Below, piece after piece: positions 8,608 through 16,692 of a DNA stretch of 64,000 bases. The notes beneath the pieces were generated by a model. That model ran no database searches, had not been told where the DNA came from, and worked only from the letters and a program-made list of their open reading frames with translations. Source of the DNA: Niallia sp. FSL W8-0635 (GTDB taxonomy: Bacteria; Bacillota; Bacilli; Bacillales; Cytobacillaceae); contig NZ_JBBOYD010000001.1 in assembly GCF_038007965.1 (NCBI RefSeq), positions 4,442,501 through 4,506,500 of the forward strand, given 5' to 3'. Position 1 is the first letter of the stretch; each line of letters begins with the position of its first letter. Made by a program: the position numbers and the translations under genes.

Positions 8608-8733
8608 TCAAAATCACATTGTAAAATCATTTGTCTATTTTGGGATAAAATGATAATAAATATAGAAAGATTAAATCGATATGAAGGGTAGAGGTGATTT
8701 TTTTTACTAAACTGAAGTTTTGTCAGAATATTT

Positions 8734-8760
8734 AACAAAAAAGAGTGGCGAACCACTCTT
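8734..8760 (-). terminator. Terminator after niaP
   Basis: AAGAGTGG and CCACTCTT (8741-8748, 8753-8760) form a perfect 8-bp stem, followed on the minus strand by TTTTTTG. It overlaps the niaP stop codon. Confidence 0.8.
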
Positions 8761-9958
8761 AGATAATTTCCGTATTCTTCGTTTCTTTTCCAAAGAAAAG
8801 TACTACTGCAGCTCCAATTAACACAGCAATACAAAAAATAGTAAAGATAGATGGAATGGATACATTTTGTGCTGTTAAGTAAGGGACTAATAATGGTCCG
8901 AGGATTCCTCCAACCCTTCCCACAGCTGCGGCCATTCCTGCACCTGTTCCACGCACTTTCGTAGAATATTGTTCCGGTGTATAAGCATAAAGAGCTCCCC
9001 ATGCCCCTAAATTGAAGAAGGATAAAAGAATTCCTGCTGTAAGTAGCATTGCTGTACTATCAGCTAGCCCAAACATAAACGCACTTCCTGCTGTGCCAAC
9101 TAAAAATAATACTAAGACAAATTTTCTTCCTGCTTTTTCAATTAGATAGGCCGCAACTGCATAGCCTGGCAATTGTGCCAATGTCATAATTAATACGTAT
9201 TCAAAGCTCTTAATCATACTAAATCCTTGTGAAACCATTACACTTGGAAGCCATAAAAACATTCCATAATAAGAGAACACTACACAAAACCATAAAACCC
9301 ATAATGTTGCCGTTTGCTTTCGGTTTTCCTTTGTCCAAACCGCTTGCATGCTTTCCTTAACCGTTAATTTCTTTTCCTTTTCTACTTTTAAAAACTTCGG
9401 TGAATCTGGCAAATGCAATCGTAAATAGATTGCATAAAATGCGGGAAGTACGCTAATTAATAAGGCTGCTTGCCATCCATACTTTGGAATAACAAAATAA
9501 GAAATTACTGCTGCTAGTAACCAGCCAAAAGCCCAAAAGCTTTCAAGTAGCACTACAACTCTTCCACGTTTTTCCTTTGGAACACTCTCTGAAACAAGTG
9601 TAGATGCTACCGGTAACTCTCCGCCGAGTCCCATCCCAATAAAGAAACGCAGAATTAAAAAGATTGTTAAAGAACTAGTGAAGGCAGACAATCCACTACC
9701 AATAGAAAATAATAATAGAGTAATCATGAAAACATGCTTTCTACCAATTCTATCTGCCATTAACCCAAAAATAAGCGCTCCGACTGCCATTCCAATGGAA
9801 TTCATGCTGCCTATCCAGCCCATTTCTTTTCCTGTTAATCCCCAATCTGCTTGGAGTGCAGTAATAATAAAAGAAAGCATCCCGACGTCCATCGCATCGA
9901 ACATCCACCCAAGTCCTGCAATACCAAGAATTTTTCTATTTGATATTTCTTTTTTCAT
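8759..9958 (-). CDS. niaP: Niacin transporter NiaP (MFS)
   Basis: A 399-residue major facilitator protein with twelve predicted membrane segments. Its sequence closely follows what I recall of B. subtilis NiaP (YceI), for example GLGWMFDAMDVGMLSFII at the N-terminus, GLMADRIGRK between TM2 and TM3 and the later stretch LSFFNLGAWGALYAYTPEQY. NiaP imports nicotinate for NAD salvage. The gene is monocistronic, with a terminator at its 3' end and a palindromic operator within the promoter region, consistent with control by the niacin-responsive repressor NiaR. Aromatic-acid MFS carriers are related, but this match is much closer to NiaP. Confidence 0.88.
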   Translation of the reverse strand: MKKEISNRKILGIAGLGWMFDAMDVGMLSFIITALQADWGLTGKEMGWIGSMNSIGMAVGALIFGLMADRIGRKHVFMITLLLFSIGSGLSAFTSSLTIFLILRFFIGMGLGGELPVASTLVSESVPKEKRGRVVVLLESFWAFGWLLAAVISYFVIPKYGWQAALLISVLPAFYAIYLRLHLPDSPKFLKVEKEKKLTVKESMQAVWTKENRKQTATLWVLWFCVVFSYYGMFLWLPSVMVSQGFSMIKSFEYVLIMTLAQLPGYAVAAYLIEKAGRKFVLVLFLVGTAGSAFMFGLADSTAMLLTAGILLSFFNLGAWGALYAYTPEQYSTKVRGTGAGMAAAVGRVGGILGPLLVPYLTAQNVSIPSIFTIFCIAVLIGAAVVLFFGKETKNTEII

Positions 9959-10023
9959 TTTTTTCCTCCCAGTTTTTTCTTAGGCTTTCCTATATGTATC
10001 CTATTTATGAAAACTATCTACTA

Positions 10024-10043
10024 TAATAACACTTGTCATGACA
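10024..10043 (-). promoter_or_regulatory. niaP promoter with candidate NiaR operator
   Basis: The perfect palindrome TGTCATGACA (10034-10043) lies immediately upstream of a TATTAT -10 element (10029-10024, minus). TGTC...GACA symmetry resembles the NiaR (YrxA) operators I recall for niacin genes, and the position would block RNA polymerase. Confidence 0.5.
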
Positions 10044-10100
10044 CGAATCATTACATTTTATTTAATTTTTATTCTAATTATTTCCCATTCAGTTTACAGT

Positions 10101-10129
10101 TTGACCATCTTCTTTTCTGGGTATATAAT
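10101..10129 (+). promoter_or_regulatory. Promoter of the glycosyltransferase gene
   Basis: TTGACC (10101-10106), 17-bp spacer, TATAAT (10124-10129): a strong sigma-A promoter 53 bp before the start codon. Confidence 0.75.
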
Positions 10130-10131
10130 CC

Positions 10132-10158
10132 AATTACAAATGGCTCCCATTTGTAATT
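10132..10158 (+). promoter_or_regulatory. Perfect 12-bp inverted repeat at the transcript 5' end
   Basis: AATTACAAATGG and CCATTTGTAATT pair around a 3-nt loop starting 2 bp after the -10 element. It could be an operator covering +1 or a 5' stem that stabilises the mRNA. There is no T-run, so termination is unlikely. Confidence 0.6.
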
Positions 10159-10181
10159 ATTAGTGTAAAGAGGGAATAATA

Positions 10182-11717
10182 TTGAATTTAAAACCTAATA
10201 TTTATATGGCAGTGTATGAGATAAATGATAAAAAAGGCGGAATGACCACCGCTATGCTTAATAGAAGTAAAATGTTTTATGACTCCGGATACGAAGCTGA
10301 CATAGTTACTTTTGATTTTAATCCTGACTATGATAGCGTTCGAACTAAATTAATTAAATCTAAGAAAATGGATGAACGGACAAATATTCTTAACCTACAT
10401 GAGGATCTTAAGAATGAAAATACAAAACGAAAATCTATTAATAAAAAGATTTATAATCAAAATGTTCCTTTGAAAGAAGCTAATAAACAAGAAGCTGTAG
10501 ACTCTAACAATCCAAGTATTGTTAGATATTTTTCAAATGGAATTTATGAAAAATACAAAAAATATGATAAAAAAGGGAACCTTAAAGTTATTGATTTCTT
10601 TAATGAAACTAGACAACGAACAAAAAGAATTAAATTTAATTCTAATAAGAGTGTTCAAATAATATTTACATACGATCCCATTCACAATAAAGTGAATAGT
10701 GAACGTTATTATACAAATGATGGCTATTGTTATTTAGTAAAATGGTATAGTTCTAATTCTGAAAATCCAATCTCCATTTTCTTATTTGACAGAGAAACTA
10801 AAACTACCTATCAATTTAAAAACAACAATGAATTAGCAACACACTGGCTTACCATTTTATGTAGGAAAAGGGTAAATAAGCAGAAACCAATACTTATATG
10901 TGATGGACCTGGTAGTTTACCTAAAATTTTAAATGTTTCAAATGAGGTTGCTAAAAGAATATCTTTTATCCACATAAACCACTATAATCCTCCTTATACT
11001 TTGGGAAGCACCATAAAAGAAAATCATCGGTTTATTTTTGAAAGAATCGACCAATTGGAAGCTTTAGTTATTCTGACTCATAAACAAAGGGAAGATGTGG
11101 AGGCTGAATTCGGAAAGCACCATAATATATTTGTTTTACCTAATTCTCAGCCAATAAATAATCTATCTGTTTATAAAAAAGATCAAAATAAAGTAAGTAT
11201 GTTTACTAGACTTCATTTTCAAAAAGGAATAGACCGTGCAATAAAAATGTTTAAGCTTGTGGTAGAAAAAAATCCAGATGCTAAATTAGAGATTTACGGA
11301 AGTGGATCCGAAGAAGAGAGTCTTAATACATTAATTAAGGAATATAGCCTAGAAAATAACGTTAAATTAATGGGATATTCTAAAGATGTTAGAAAAGAAA
11401 TGGCGCAGTCTTGTTTAACCATTTTAACATCACGATACGAAGCATTTGGTCTATCTATCACTGAATCATTGGAAGCTGCAACCCCTGTCGTTTCCTTTGA
11501 TTGTAATTATGGTCCCTCAGATGTCATTAAAGATAGCAAAACAGGTTTTCTTATTCCAGATGGAGATATAAAAATGATGGCAGAGAAAGTTCTTTTCCTT
11601 CTGAACAACCCAGATATCGCTGTTGAAATGGGGAAGAACGGTAGAAAAGATATGATTGAAGCATTTTCGGATGAAATTATTCTTCAAAAATGGGAAAACT
11701 TAATTGCATCAATTTGA
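10182..11717 (+). CDS. GT4 glycosyltransferase, TarM/TagE-like
   Basis: A 511-residue cytosolic protein. The start is TTG with AAGAGGG 7-8 bases upstream; an internal ATG at codon 9 has no site. The C-terminal half is a GT-B/GT4 domain: FTRLHFQKGIDRAI, a nucleotide-sugar region, and the EX7E motif in EAFGLSITE (about residue 420). The N-terminal half, with a long Lys/Asn-rich insert, resembles poly(glycerol/ribitol-phosphate) alpha-glycosyltransferases such as TarM and TagE, which decorate wall teichoic acid. The gene stands alone and looks more AT-rich than its neighbours, a hint of horizontal transfer. Acceptor is inferred only. Confidence 0.75.
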   Translation: MNLKPNIYMAVYEINDKKGGMTTAMLNRSKMFYDSGYEADIVTFDFNPDYDSVRTKLIKSKKMDERTNILNLHEDLKNENTKRKSINKKIYNQNVPLKEANKQEAVDSNNPSIVRYFSNGIYEKYKKYDKKGNLKVIDFFNETRQRTKRIKFNSNKSVQIIFTYDPIHNKVNSERYYTNDGYCYLVKWYSSNSENPISIFLFDRETKTTYQFKNNNELATHWLTILCRKRVNKQKPILICDGPGSLPKILNVSNEVAKRISFIHINHYNPPYTLGSTIKENHRFIFERIDQLEALVILTHKQREDVEAEFGKHHNIFVLPNSQPINNLSVYKKDQNKVSMFTRLHFQKGIDRAIKMFKLVVEKNPDAKLEIYGSGSEEESLNTLIKEYSLENNVKLMGYSKDVRKEMAQSCLTILTSRYEAFGLSITESLEAATPVVSFDCNYGPSDVIKDSKTGFLIPDGDIKMMAEKVLFLLNNPDIAVEMGKNGRKDMIEAFSDEIILQKWENLIASI

Positions 11718-11823
11718 TTTAAAGTGCTTCTTTACTCCATAATTTATACAAATTTGTTATTGAGAAAACTTGTATTAGAAAAAAATAACTAGGCTATTAT
11801 TTAAAATTATTACTTTGGTAACG

Positions 11824-11853
11824 AGAAGAGCCCTTACCTAATAAGGCTCTTCT
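11824..11853 (+). terminator. Likely terminator after the glycosyltransferase gene
   Basis: AGAAGAGCC and GGCTCTTCT form a 9-bp stem, extendable past one bulge. The following T content is poor, so termination may be weak. The rest of 11717-12001 shows nothing recognisable apart from the MATE ribosome-binding site. Confidence 0.5.
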
Positions 11854-12001
11854 TACTATTTATAAAAAGAATCCATCCCTTCAAATAAGCCTATAAAAAA
11901 ATTTCCTAAAAAATGTGGTGTTTTCCCCTTTACTTTCTTTTAAATAAGCATAAAATGGTTCTTATGTTTGCAATTTTAAAATGTAAAGGGGAGCTTAACT
12001 G

Positions 12002-13366
12002 TTGAGTGTTTCAACAACTAAAATACAAAATCAGTCTCTTTTTAATATATCTTGGCCATTGTTTATTGAACTTGCTTTACACATGGGGATGGGAGTTACC
12101 GCCACTTTAATGCTTAGCCATTATTCAGATGGTGCAGCCGCAGGAGTTGGGGTTGCCAATCAGCTTCTTGGAATTTTTATCCTTGTCTTTAATGTAACAT
12201 CTATCGCTGCTATGATTTTGATTGGACAAAAACTTGGAGCTAATGAGCTTAACAAAGCGAGAAGGTTTGCCCGTTCTGCAGTTGGTCTTAACTTCTGGTT
12301 CGGCATAATAATCGCAGTCCTCGTTGTTGTCTTCGGTGAACATTTATTACAACTTTTTGATATACGCGGTGAAGTATTAGAATACGGATTAATATTTGTT
12401 CGTATATGCGGCGCATCCCTCTTCTTAGAATCTCTCTCACTTGCACTTAGTGCTGTATTAAGAAGCCATGGTTTTACAAAAGAATCCATGATCGTCAGTA
12501 TTTTGATGAACGTGATAAGCGTGGTAGGCTATGCCATTAGTATTCTAGGAATTTTCGGCTTACCTATTACAGGTGTAATCGGGGTTTCCTGGACGATTGT
12601 TGTTGCTAGAGCATTTGCTGTTCTAATCTTGGTTTATCTTGTATATAAAAGAATTGCGTTAACTTTTTCAGTAAAAGATTTTATTAAGGTTAATAAACAA
12701 GACATCCGTGACATGTTATATATTGGAATTCCTTCCGCTGGAGAAAATTTATCCTATCAATTTTCTCAATTAATGATTACAGCCATTGTCGCTTCATTTG
12801 GAGATGCTTCCTTAGCGGCAAGAGTATATATTAGCAATATCTCGATGATCTGCTACTTATTTACTTTAGCTATTGCTGAAGGTACTCAGCTTCTTGTTGC
12901 TCGCTATATTGGCGGAAAGCAGTTTGACCGTGCCCTGAAACGTGGAATTAAGACACTTAGACTTGCCATGATTGTTTCGTTAGTAGCAGCATTAGTAATG
13001 GCAGTTATTGGTCAGCCAATTTTAGAGATATTTACAAATAACTATGAAATTATTGCGATCGGTTTGCCTATTTTATGGGCAGTTGTATTCACAGAACCTG
13101 GAAGAGCAATGAATATCGTATTAATGAGTTCCTTAAAATCTTCTGGAGATGTCCGCTTCCCTGTCATCATTGGAATTATTTCGATGTGGGGAATCGCCGT
13201 TACACTGAGCTACGCCTTAGGAATTACATTAGGATTAGGGTTACTCGGAGTTTGGCTTGCGCAAGGAATGGATGAATGGTTCAGAGGCATATTCGCCTTT
13301 AGACGCTGGAAATCTAAGCCTTGGGAAAGAGTGAAGGTTAATCGCGCGATGAAGGAGCATGCATAA
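12002..13366 (+). CDS. MATE family efflux transporter
   Basis: A 454-residue polytopic protein with twelve predicted segments and the two-fold repeat of MATE exporters (N-terminal SLFNISWPLFIELALHMGMG, second half beginning near residue 235 with MLYIGIPSAGENLSYQFSQL). MATE proteins expel drugs or metabolites against Na+ or H+. The start is TTG, with AAAGGGGAG about 8 bases upstream. It is monocistronic with a strong terminator. Substrate unknown. Confidence 0.88.
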   Translation: MSVSTTKIQNQSLFNISWPLFIELALHMGMGVTATLMLSHYSDGAAAGVGVANQLLGIFILVFNVTSIAAMILIGQKLGANELNKARRFARSAVGLNFWFGIIIAVLVVVFGEHLLQLFDIRGEVLEYGLIFVRICGASLFLESLSLALSAVLRSHGFTKESMIVSILMNVISVVGYAISILGIFGLPITGVIGVSWTIVVARAFAVLILVYLVYKRIALTFSVKDFIKVNKQDIRDMLYIGIPSAGENLSYQFSQLMITAIVASFGDASLAARVYISNISMICYLFTLAIAEGTQLLVARYIGGKQFDRALKRGIKTLRLAMIVSLVAALVMAVIGQPILEIFTNNYEIIAIGLPILWAVVFTEPGRAMNIVLMSSLKSSGDVRFPVIIGIISMWGIAVTLSYALGITLGLGLLGVWLAQGMDEWFRGIFAFRRWKSKPWERVKVNRAMKEHA

Positions 13367-13383
13367 AGCATAATTTTCATACG

Positions 13384-13421
13384 GTCTATGTAAAAGAGTT
13401 CTTTTACATAGGCTTTTTTTG
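13384..13421 (+). terminator. Rho-independent terminator after the MATE gene
   Basis: CTATGTAAAAG and CTTTTACATAG form an 11-bp stem with a 4-nt loop, followed by CTTTTTTTG. Confidence 0.9.
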
Positions 13422-13499
13422 TTTGACAGCTAAATTGTTTTTTCGTAAATTAACCTCCCCGACTTTTTCCCTAATTTTCAAATTTTTTAAAATTAGTTA

Positions 13500-13528
13500 T
13501 TGATAAGCGCTTTCATACCAATTATAAT
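13500..13528 (+). promoter_or_regulatory. Promoter of the TIM-barrel/kinase/MFS operon, with cre
   Basis: TTGATA (13500-13505), 17 bp, TATAAT (13523-13528). The stretch GATAAGCGCTTTCA (13502-13515), matching 12 of 14 cre positions with an intact AAGCGCTTTCA core, lies over the -35 and spacer, so CcpA should repress the operon when better sugars are present. Confidence 0.75.
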
Positions 13529-13533
13529 ATAAC

Positions 13534-13545
13534 TAAACCGGTTTA
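13534..13545. promoter_or_regulatory. Operator TAAACCGGTTTA, copy 1
   Basis: A perfect 12-bp palindrome directly after the -10 element at the expected transcription start. An identical palindrome precedes the HPS-like gene at 17801. The LacI-family gene between the two operons (16693) is the likely binder; the central CG is typical of LacI-family operators. Confidence 0.75.
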
Positions 13546-13575
13546 CTAAATCGTTTTATGAGAGGTGAAATGGAA

Positions 13576-14361
13576 ATGTCAGAAATATATATTCCTCTAA
13601 ATTCTTTATTTGCTGAAAAAATAACAATGAAAGACTTACTTCAAGCCATTTCTATTGTTGGAAAATCAAAAGCATCCGGAATAGAAATTAGAAGAGAATT
13701 ATTAAAGGAAAAGGATTTACTATCTGTCTTACAAAATATACAACCTATTCTTCACAAAACTAACTTAACTACCGTTTATTCCGCACCTATTCCCGTTTGG
13801 AATAGCAATGGCTTCGTAAACGAACAGGCACTTCAAACTATCTTTGAAGAAAGTTACTGCATCTCGGCAAAATGGATAAAGCTTCCTTTGGGTCATTATA
13901 TGGAAGAGCAATCAGATCTCCAATCATTAGGGAAGATTTTGAAGAAGCATCCAAATGTCTCTTTATTAGTAGAAAATGACCAGACGTTAGAAGGCGGAAA
14001 AATACAGCCACTAGCGGCCTTTTTTGAAAACGCTTCTAAATTAGAATTGCCTGTGAAAATGACATTTGATATTGGTAATTGGACTTTTCAAAACGAAGAC
14101 GCTTATGAAGCTTTTCAAATTTTCCAACCTTATATTTTCTATCTTCATTTGAAGCATGTATGTAAAGAGGATAATCATTTTTTTACCGTGTCTTTACCAC
14201 TTGAACAAAACGCTTATTGGCGACAGCTAGATCAATGGATTCCAGCCTCCATTCCGAGAGCATTGGAGTTTTCCTTGGAGAGCTCATTAGAGGAAATAAA
14301 CAAGTATATAGATATTGTCGAAGCAAATCAGGGGAGGGAAAATTCACATGCATTCCATTGA
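13576..14361 (+). CDS. Sugar phosphate isomerase/epimerase-like TIM-barrel protein
   Basis: A 261-residue cytosolic protein of the xylose-isomerase-like TIM-barrel superfamily (AP_endonuc_2 type). I place the start at the third in-frame ATG (13576), because AGAGGTG at 13561-13567 gives a spacing of 8; two earlier ATGs overlap or precede that site. Candidate metal ligands are Glu in SLLVENDQ, Asp in MTFDIGNW, His in YLHLKHV and Glu in RALEFSLE. Family members include hydroxypyruvate isomerase and tagatose 3-epimerase. The 3' end overlaps the kinase start by 14 bp, so translation is coupled. Substrate not known. Confidence 0.7.
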   Translation: MSEIYIPLNSLFAEKITMKDLLQAISIVGKSKASGIEIRRELLKEKDLLSVLQNIQPILHKTNLTTVYSAPIPVWNSNGFVNEQALQTIFEESYCISAKWIKLPLGHYMEEQSDLQSLGKILKKHPNVSLLVENDQTLEGGKIQPLAAFFENASKLELPVKMTFDIGNWTFQNEDAYEAFQIFQPYIFYLHLKHVCKEDNHFFTVSLPLEQNAYWRQLDQWIPASIPRALEFSLESSLEEINKYIDIVEANQGRENSHAFH

Positions 14362-15313
14362 TGTTATTACATTTGGTGAGGCAATGGCTATGTTCATTGC
14401 GGATTCTTGTGGTCCATTACAAGAGATAAATCATTTTACAATGGAGCTTGCGGGTGCGGAAACAAATGTAGCAATCGGCTTAGCCAAATTAGGATACAAT
14501 GCAAGCTTTGTAAGTAAAGTAGGTGCAGATGCCTTTGGAAAATTTATTATGGAGAAATTACAGAAGCATCAAGTTCAAGTAGATCAAATCATAACAGATA
14601 CTCAGTTTCCAACAGGATTTCAATTAAAATCACGTGTAACAGAAGGAGATCCAGAAGTTCAATACTTTCGAAAAGGCTCCGCTGCGAGCCATTTAGCTAT
14701 CTCAGATTTTAGTGAGCACTATTTCCAAAAGGCAAAACACTTGCATATGACAGGTATCCCATTAGCGCTTTCTTCTGATACTAGAAATTTTGCCCAGCAT
14801 GCGTTAAGCTTTTTTAAAAACAAAGCTAAAAAGATTTCTTTTGATCCAAATCTAAGACCAAGGCTCTGGAATTCCGAAAAGGAGATGGTTGATACTATTA
14901 ACTTCTTTGCTAAACAAGCCAACTATGTATTACCTGGATTAGAAGAAGGCTGCAAACTAACCGGCTTTAAAACCCCTAGTGATATTGCCTCCTACTACTT
15001 GGATGCTGGAGTGGAATTAGTCATTATAAAGCTAGGGGAACAGGGTGCCTACTTTAAATCATCGAAACAAGAAGGCATAATAAATGGCTATCCGGTAGAA
15101 AAAGTAATCGATACCGTCGGTGCAGGTGACGGTTTTGCTGTTGGTGTAATAAGCGGTTTATTAGAAGGTCTTCCTGTAGAAGAGTCTGTTCAACGAGGGA
15201 ATGCAATCGGCGCATTAGCTGTTCAATCTCTTGGTGACAATACTGGATATCCAGATATGCAAGAACTTATGCATTTTATAAACAATCAATCTCAAAGGAG
15301 TGTAAGAATATGA
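14348..15313 (+). CDS. PfkB-family sugar kinase, 2-keto-3-deoxygluconate kinase-like
   Basis: A 321-residue ribokinase/PfkB-type kinase. The start at ATG 14348 follows GGGGAGG by about 10 bases; an upstream ATG at 14315 lies within the previous gene and lacks such a site. The N-terminal ITFGEAMAMF and GGAETNVA-like ELAGAETNVAIGLAKLG, and the C-terminal PfkB signature DTVGAGDGFAVGVI with catalytic Asp, are clear. The pattern is nearest to KDG kinases, but no KDPG aldolase is in this operon and the partners are HPS/PHI-like, so a ketose or other sugar acid may be the true substrate. Its stop overlaps the next ATG by 4 bp. Confidence 0.75.
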   Translation: MHSIDVITFGEAMAMFIADSCGPLQEINHFTMELAGAETNVAIGLAKLGYNASFVSKVGADAFGKFIMEKLQKHQVQVDQIITDTQFPTGFQLKSRVTEGDPEVQYFRKGSAASHLAISDFSEHYFQKAKHLHMTGIPLALSSDTRNFAQHALSFFKNKAKKISFDPNLRPRLWNSEKEMVDTINFFAKQANYVLPGLEEGCKLTGFKTPSDIASYYLDAGVELVIIKLGEQGAYFKSSKQEGIINGYPVEKVIDTVGAGDGFAVGVISGLLEGLPVEESVQRGNAIGALAVQSLGDNTGYPDMQELMHFINNQSQRSVRI

Positions 15314-16599
15314 ATACCCTTTCTAAAAAAAGATGGATTCGCCTTATCCCGATTGTTTTTATTACCTATAGCCTAGCTTATTTAGACAGAGCGAATTATA
15401 GCTTTGGAGCTGCCGGTGGCTTAGCGGAGGATCTAAATATTACTGCAGCTACCTCTTCCCTGCTTGGTGCATTATTCTTTTTAGGCTACTTCTTCTTCCA
15501 AATACCAGGAGCTCATTACGCGGAGAATAAGAGTGCAAAAAAGCTAATATTTTGGTCACTAATTCTGTGGGGCTTCTTAGCAACTGCAACTGGCCTTATT
15601 TCAAATGTAAAAATATTATTCGTTATCCGTTTTAGCTTAGGGGTAGTGGAAAGTGCCGTTATGCCTGCTATGTTAGTATTTTTAAGTCATTGGTTTACAA
15701 AAGCAGAACGTTCTCGAGCAAATACCTTTTTAATTCTAGGAAATCCTGCTACTGTTTTATGGATGAGTATTGTATCTGGCTATATTCTTGAATCCCTTGG
15801 CTGGAGATGGATGTTTATTTTAGAAGGATTACCTGCAGTTATATGGGCATTTTTATGGTGGAAGCTAGTTAATGATCATCCAAAAGATGCAAAATGGCTG
15901 GACAATGAGGAAAAAGCAGCCATTAACAAAGCATTATTAGAAGAACAAAAAGAGTTAAAACCTGTAAAGGATTATAAAGAAGCCTTTAAATCGAAGACTG
16001 TTATTCTTCTTAGTCTTCAATATGCACTTTGGAGTATTGGTGTATATGGTTTTGTTATGTGGCTTCCTACTATTATCAATTCCGCTCCAAATGCTAGTAT
16101 TGTTACAACTGGTTGGCTGGCGTCCATTCCTTATGTATTAGCATGTGTTCTTATGTTAGCGGTTTCCTACTTCTCTGATAAATACCAAAATCGTAAGCTA
16201 TTTGTTTATCCGTTTCTTTTAATAGGTGCCATCTGCTTCTATGGATCCTATTTAATTGGCACAAGCAATTTCTGGTTATCCTTTATTCTCCTTTCTATTG
16301 CTGGAGGAGCAATGTATGCCCCTTATGGTCCGTTCTTTGCCATTATTCCAGAAATACTTCCTAGAAATGTCTCTGGTGGTGCGATGGCTTTGATCAACAG
16401 TATGGGTGCACTAGGTTCTTTTGCTGGAGCCTATATCGTTGGCTATTTAAATGATGTAACAGGCGGCTTTGGAGCTTCCTATAATTTCATGGCCATTGCC
16501 TTATTATTGTCGGCTATCTTAACAATCATTGCGACAAAAAAAGAAAAAAATGTATTGGAAAAGAAAACAAAATTAACACAACGACCATTACACGACTAA
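15310..16599 (+). CDS. MFS transporter, anion:cation symporter (ACS) type
   Basis: A 429-residue protein with twelve predicted membrane segments and features of hexuronate/glucarate-type symporters (TYSLAYLDRANYSFG in TM1, GWRWMFILEGLPAVIWA around TM6, repeated GxxG motifs). It presumably imports the sugar or sugar acid used by this operon by proton symport. It overlaps the kinase gene by ATGA. ACS transporters nearly always carry organic anions, so the substrate may be an aldonate or uronate. Confidence 0.82.
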   Translation: MNTLSKKRWIRLIPIVFITYSLAYLDRANYSFGAAGGLAEDLNITAATSSLLGALFFLGYFFFQIPGAHYAENKSAKKLIFWSLILWGFLATATGLISNVKILFVIRFSLGVVESAVMPAMLVFLSHWFTKAERSRANTFLILGNPATVLWMSIVSGYILESLGWRWMFILEGLPAVIWAFLWWKLVNDHPKDAKWLDNEEKAAINKALLEEQKELKPVKDYKEAFKSKTVILLSLQYALWSIGVYGFVMWLPTIINSAPNASIVTTGWLASIPYVLACVLMLAVSYFSDKYQNRKLFVYPFLLIGAICFYGSYLIGTSNFWLSFILLSIAGGAMYAPYGPFFAIIPEILPRNVSGGAMALINSMGALGSFAGAYIVGYLNDVTGGFGASYNFMAIALLLSAILTIIATKKEKNVLEKKTKLTQRPLHD

Positions 16600-16692
16600 T
16601 TTTTAAGCGTTTTCCTCTTTCCCTTTCCATGTACGAATAGATTGTTTTATACTAGAACAAGAATCTATTAATGTAGTGAGAGAGGAAAACAA

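Noticed and set aside
8574..9002. A 142-codon minus-strand ORF at the 3' end of niaP
   Set aside because: It overlaps the niaP C-terminus in another frame and its residue composition is not protein-like; niaP is strongly supported.
12125..12489. Minus-strand ORFs inside the MATE gene
   Set aside because: Shadow ORFs of a membrane-protein gene with a strong plus-strand reading.
13558..13578. Upstream ATG codons at 13558 and 13570 as starts for the TIM-barrel protein
   Set aside because: The first overlaps the ribosome-binding site and the second is only about 3 bases from it; ATG 13576 has proper spacing.
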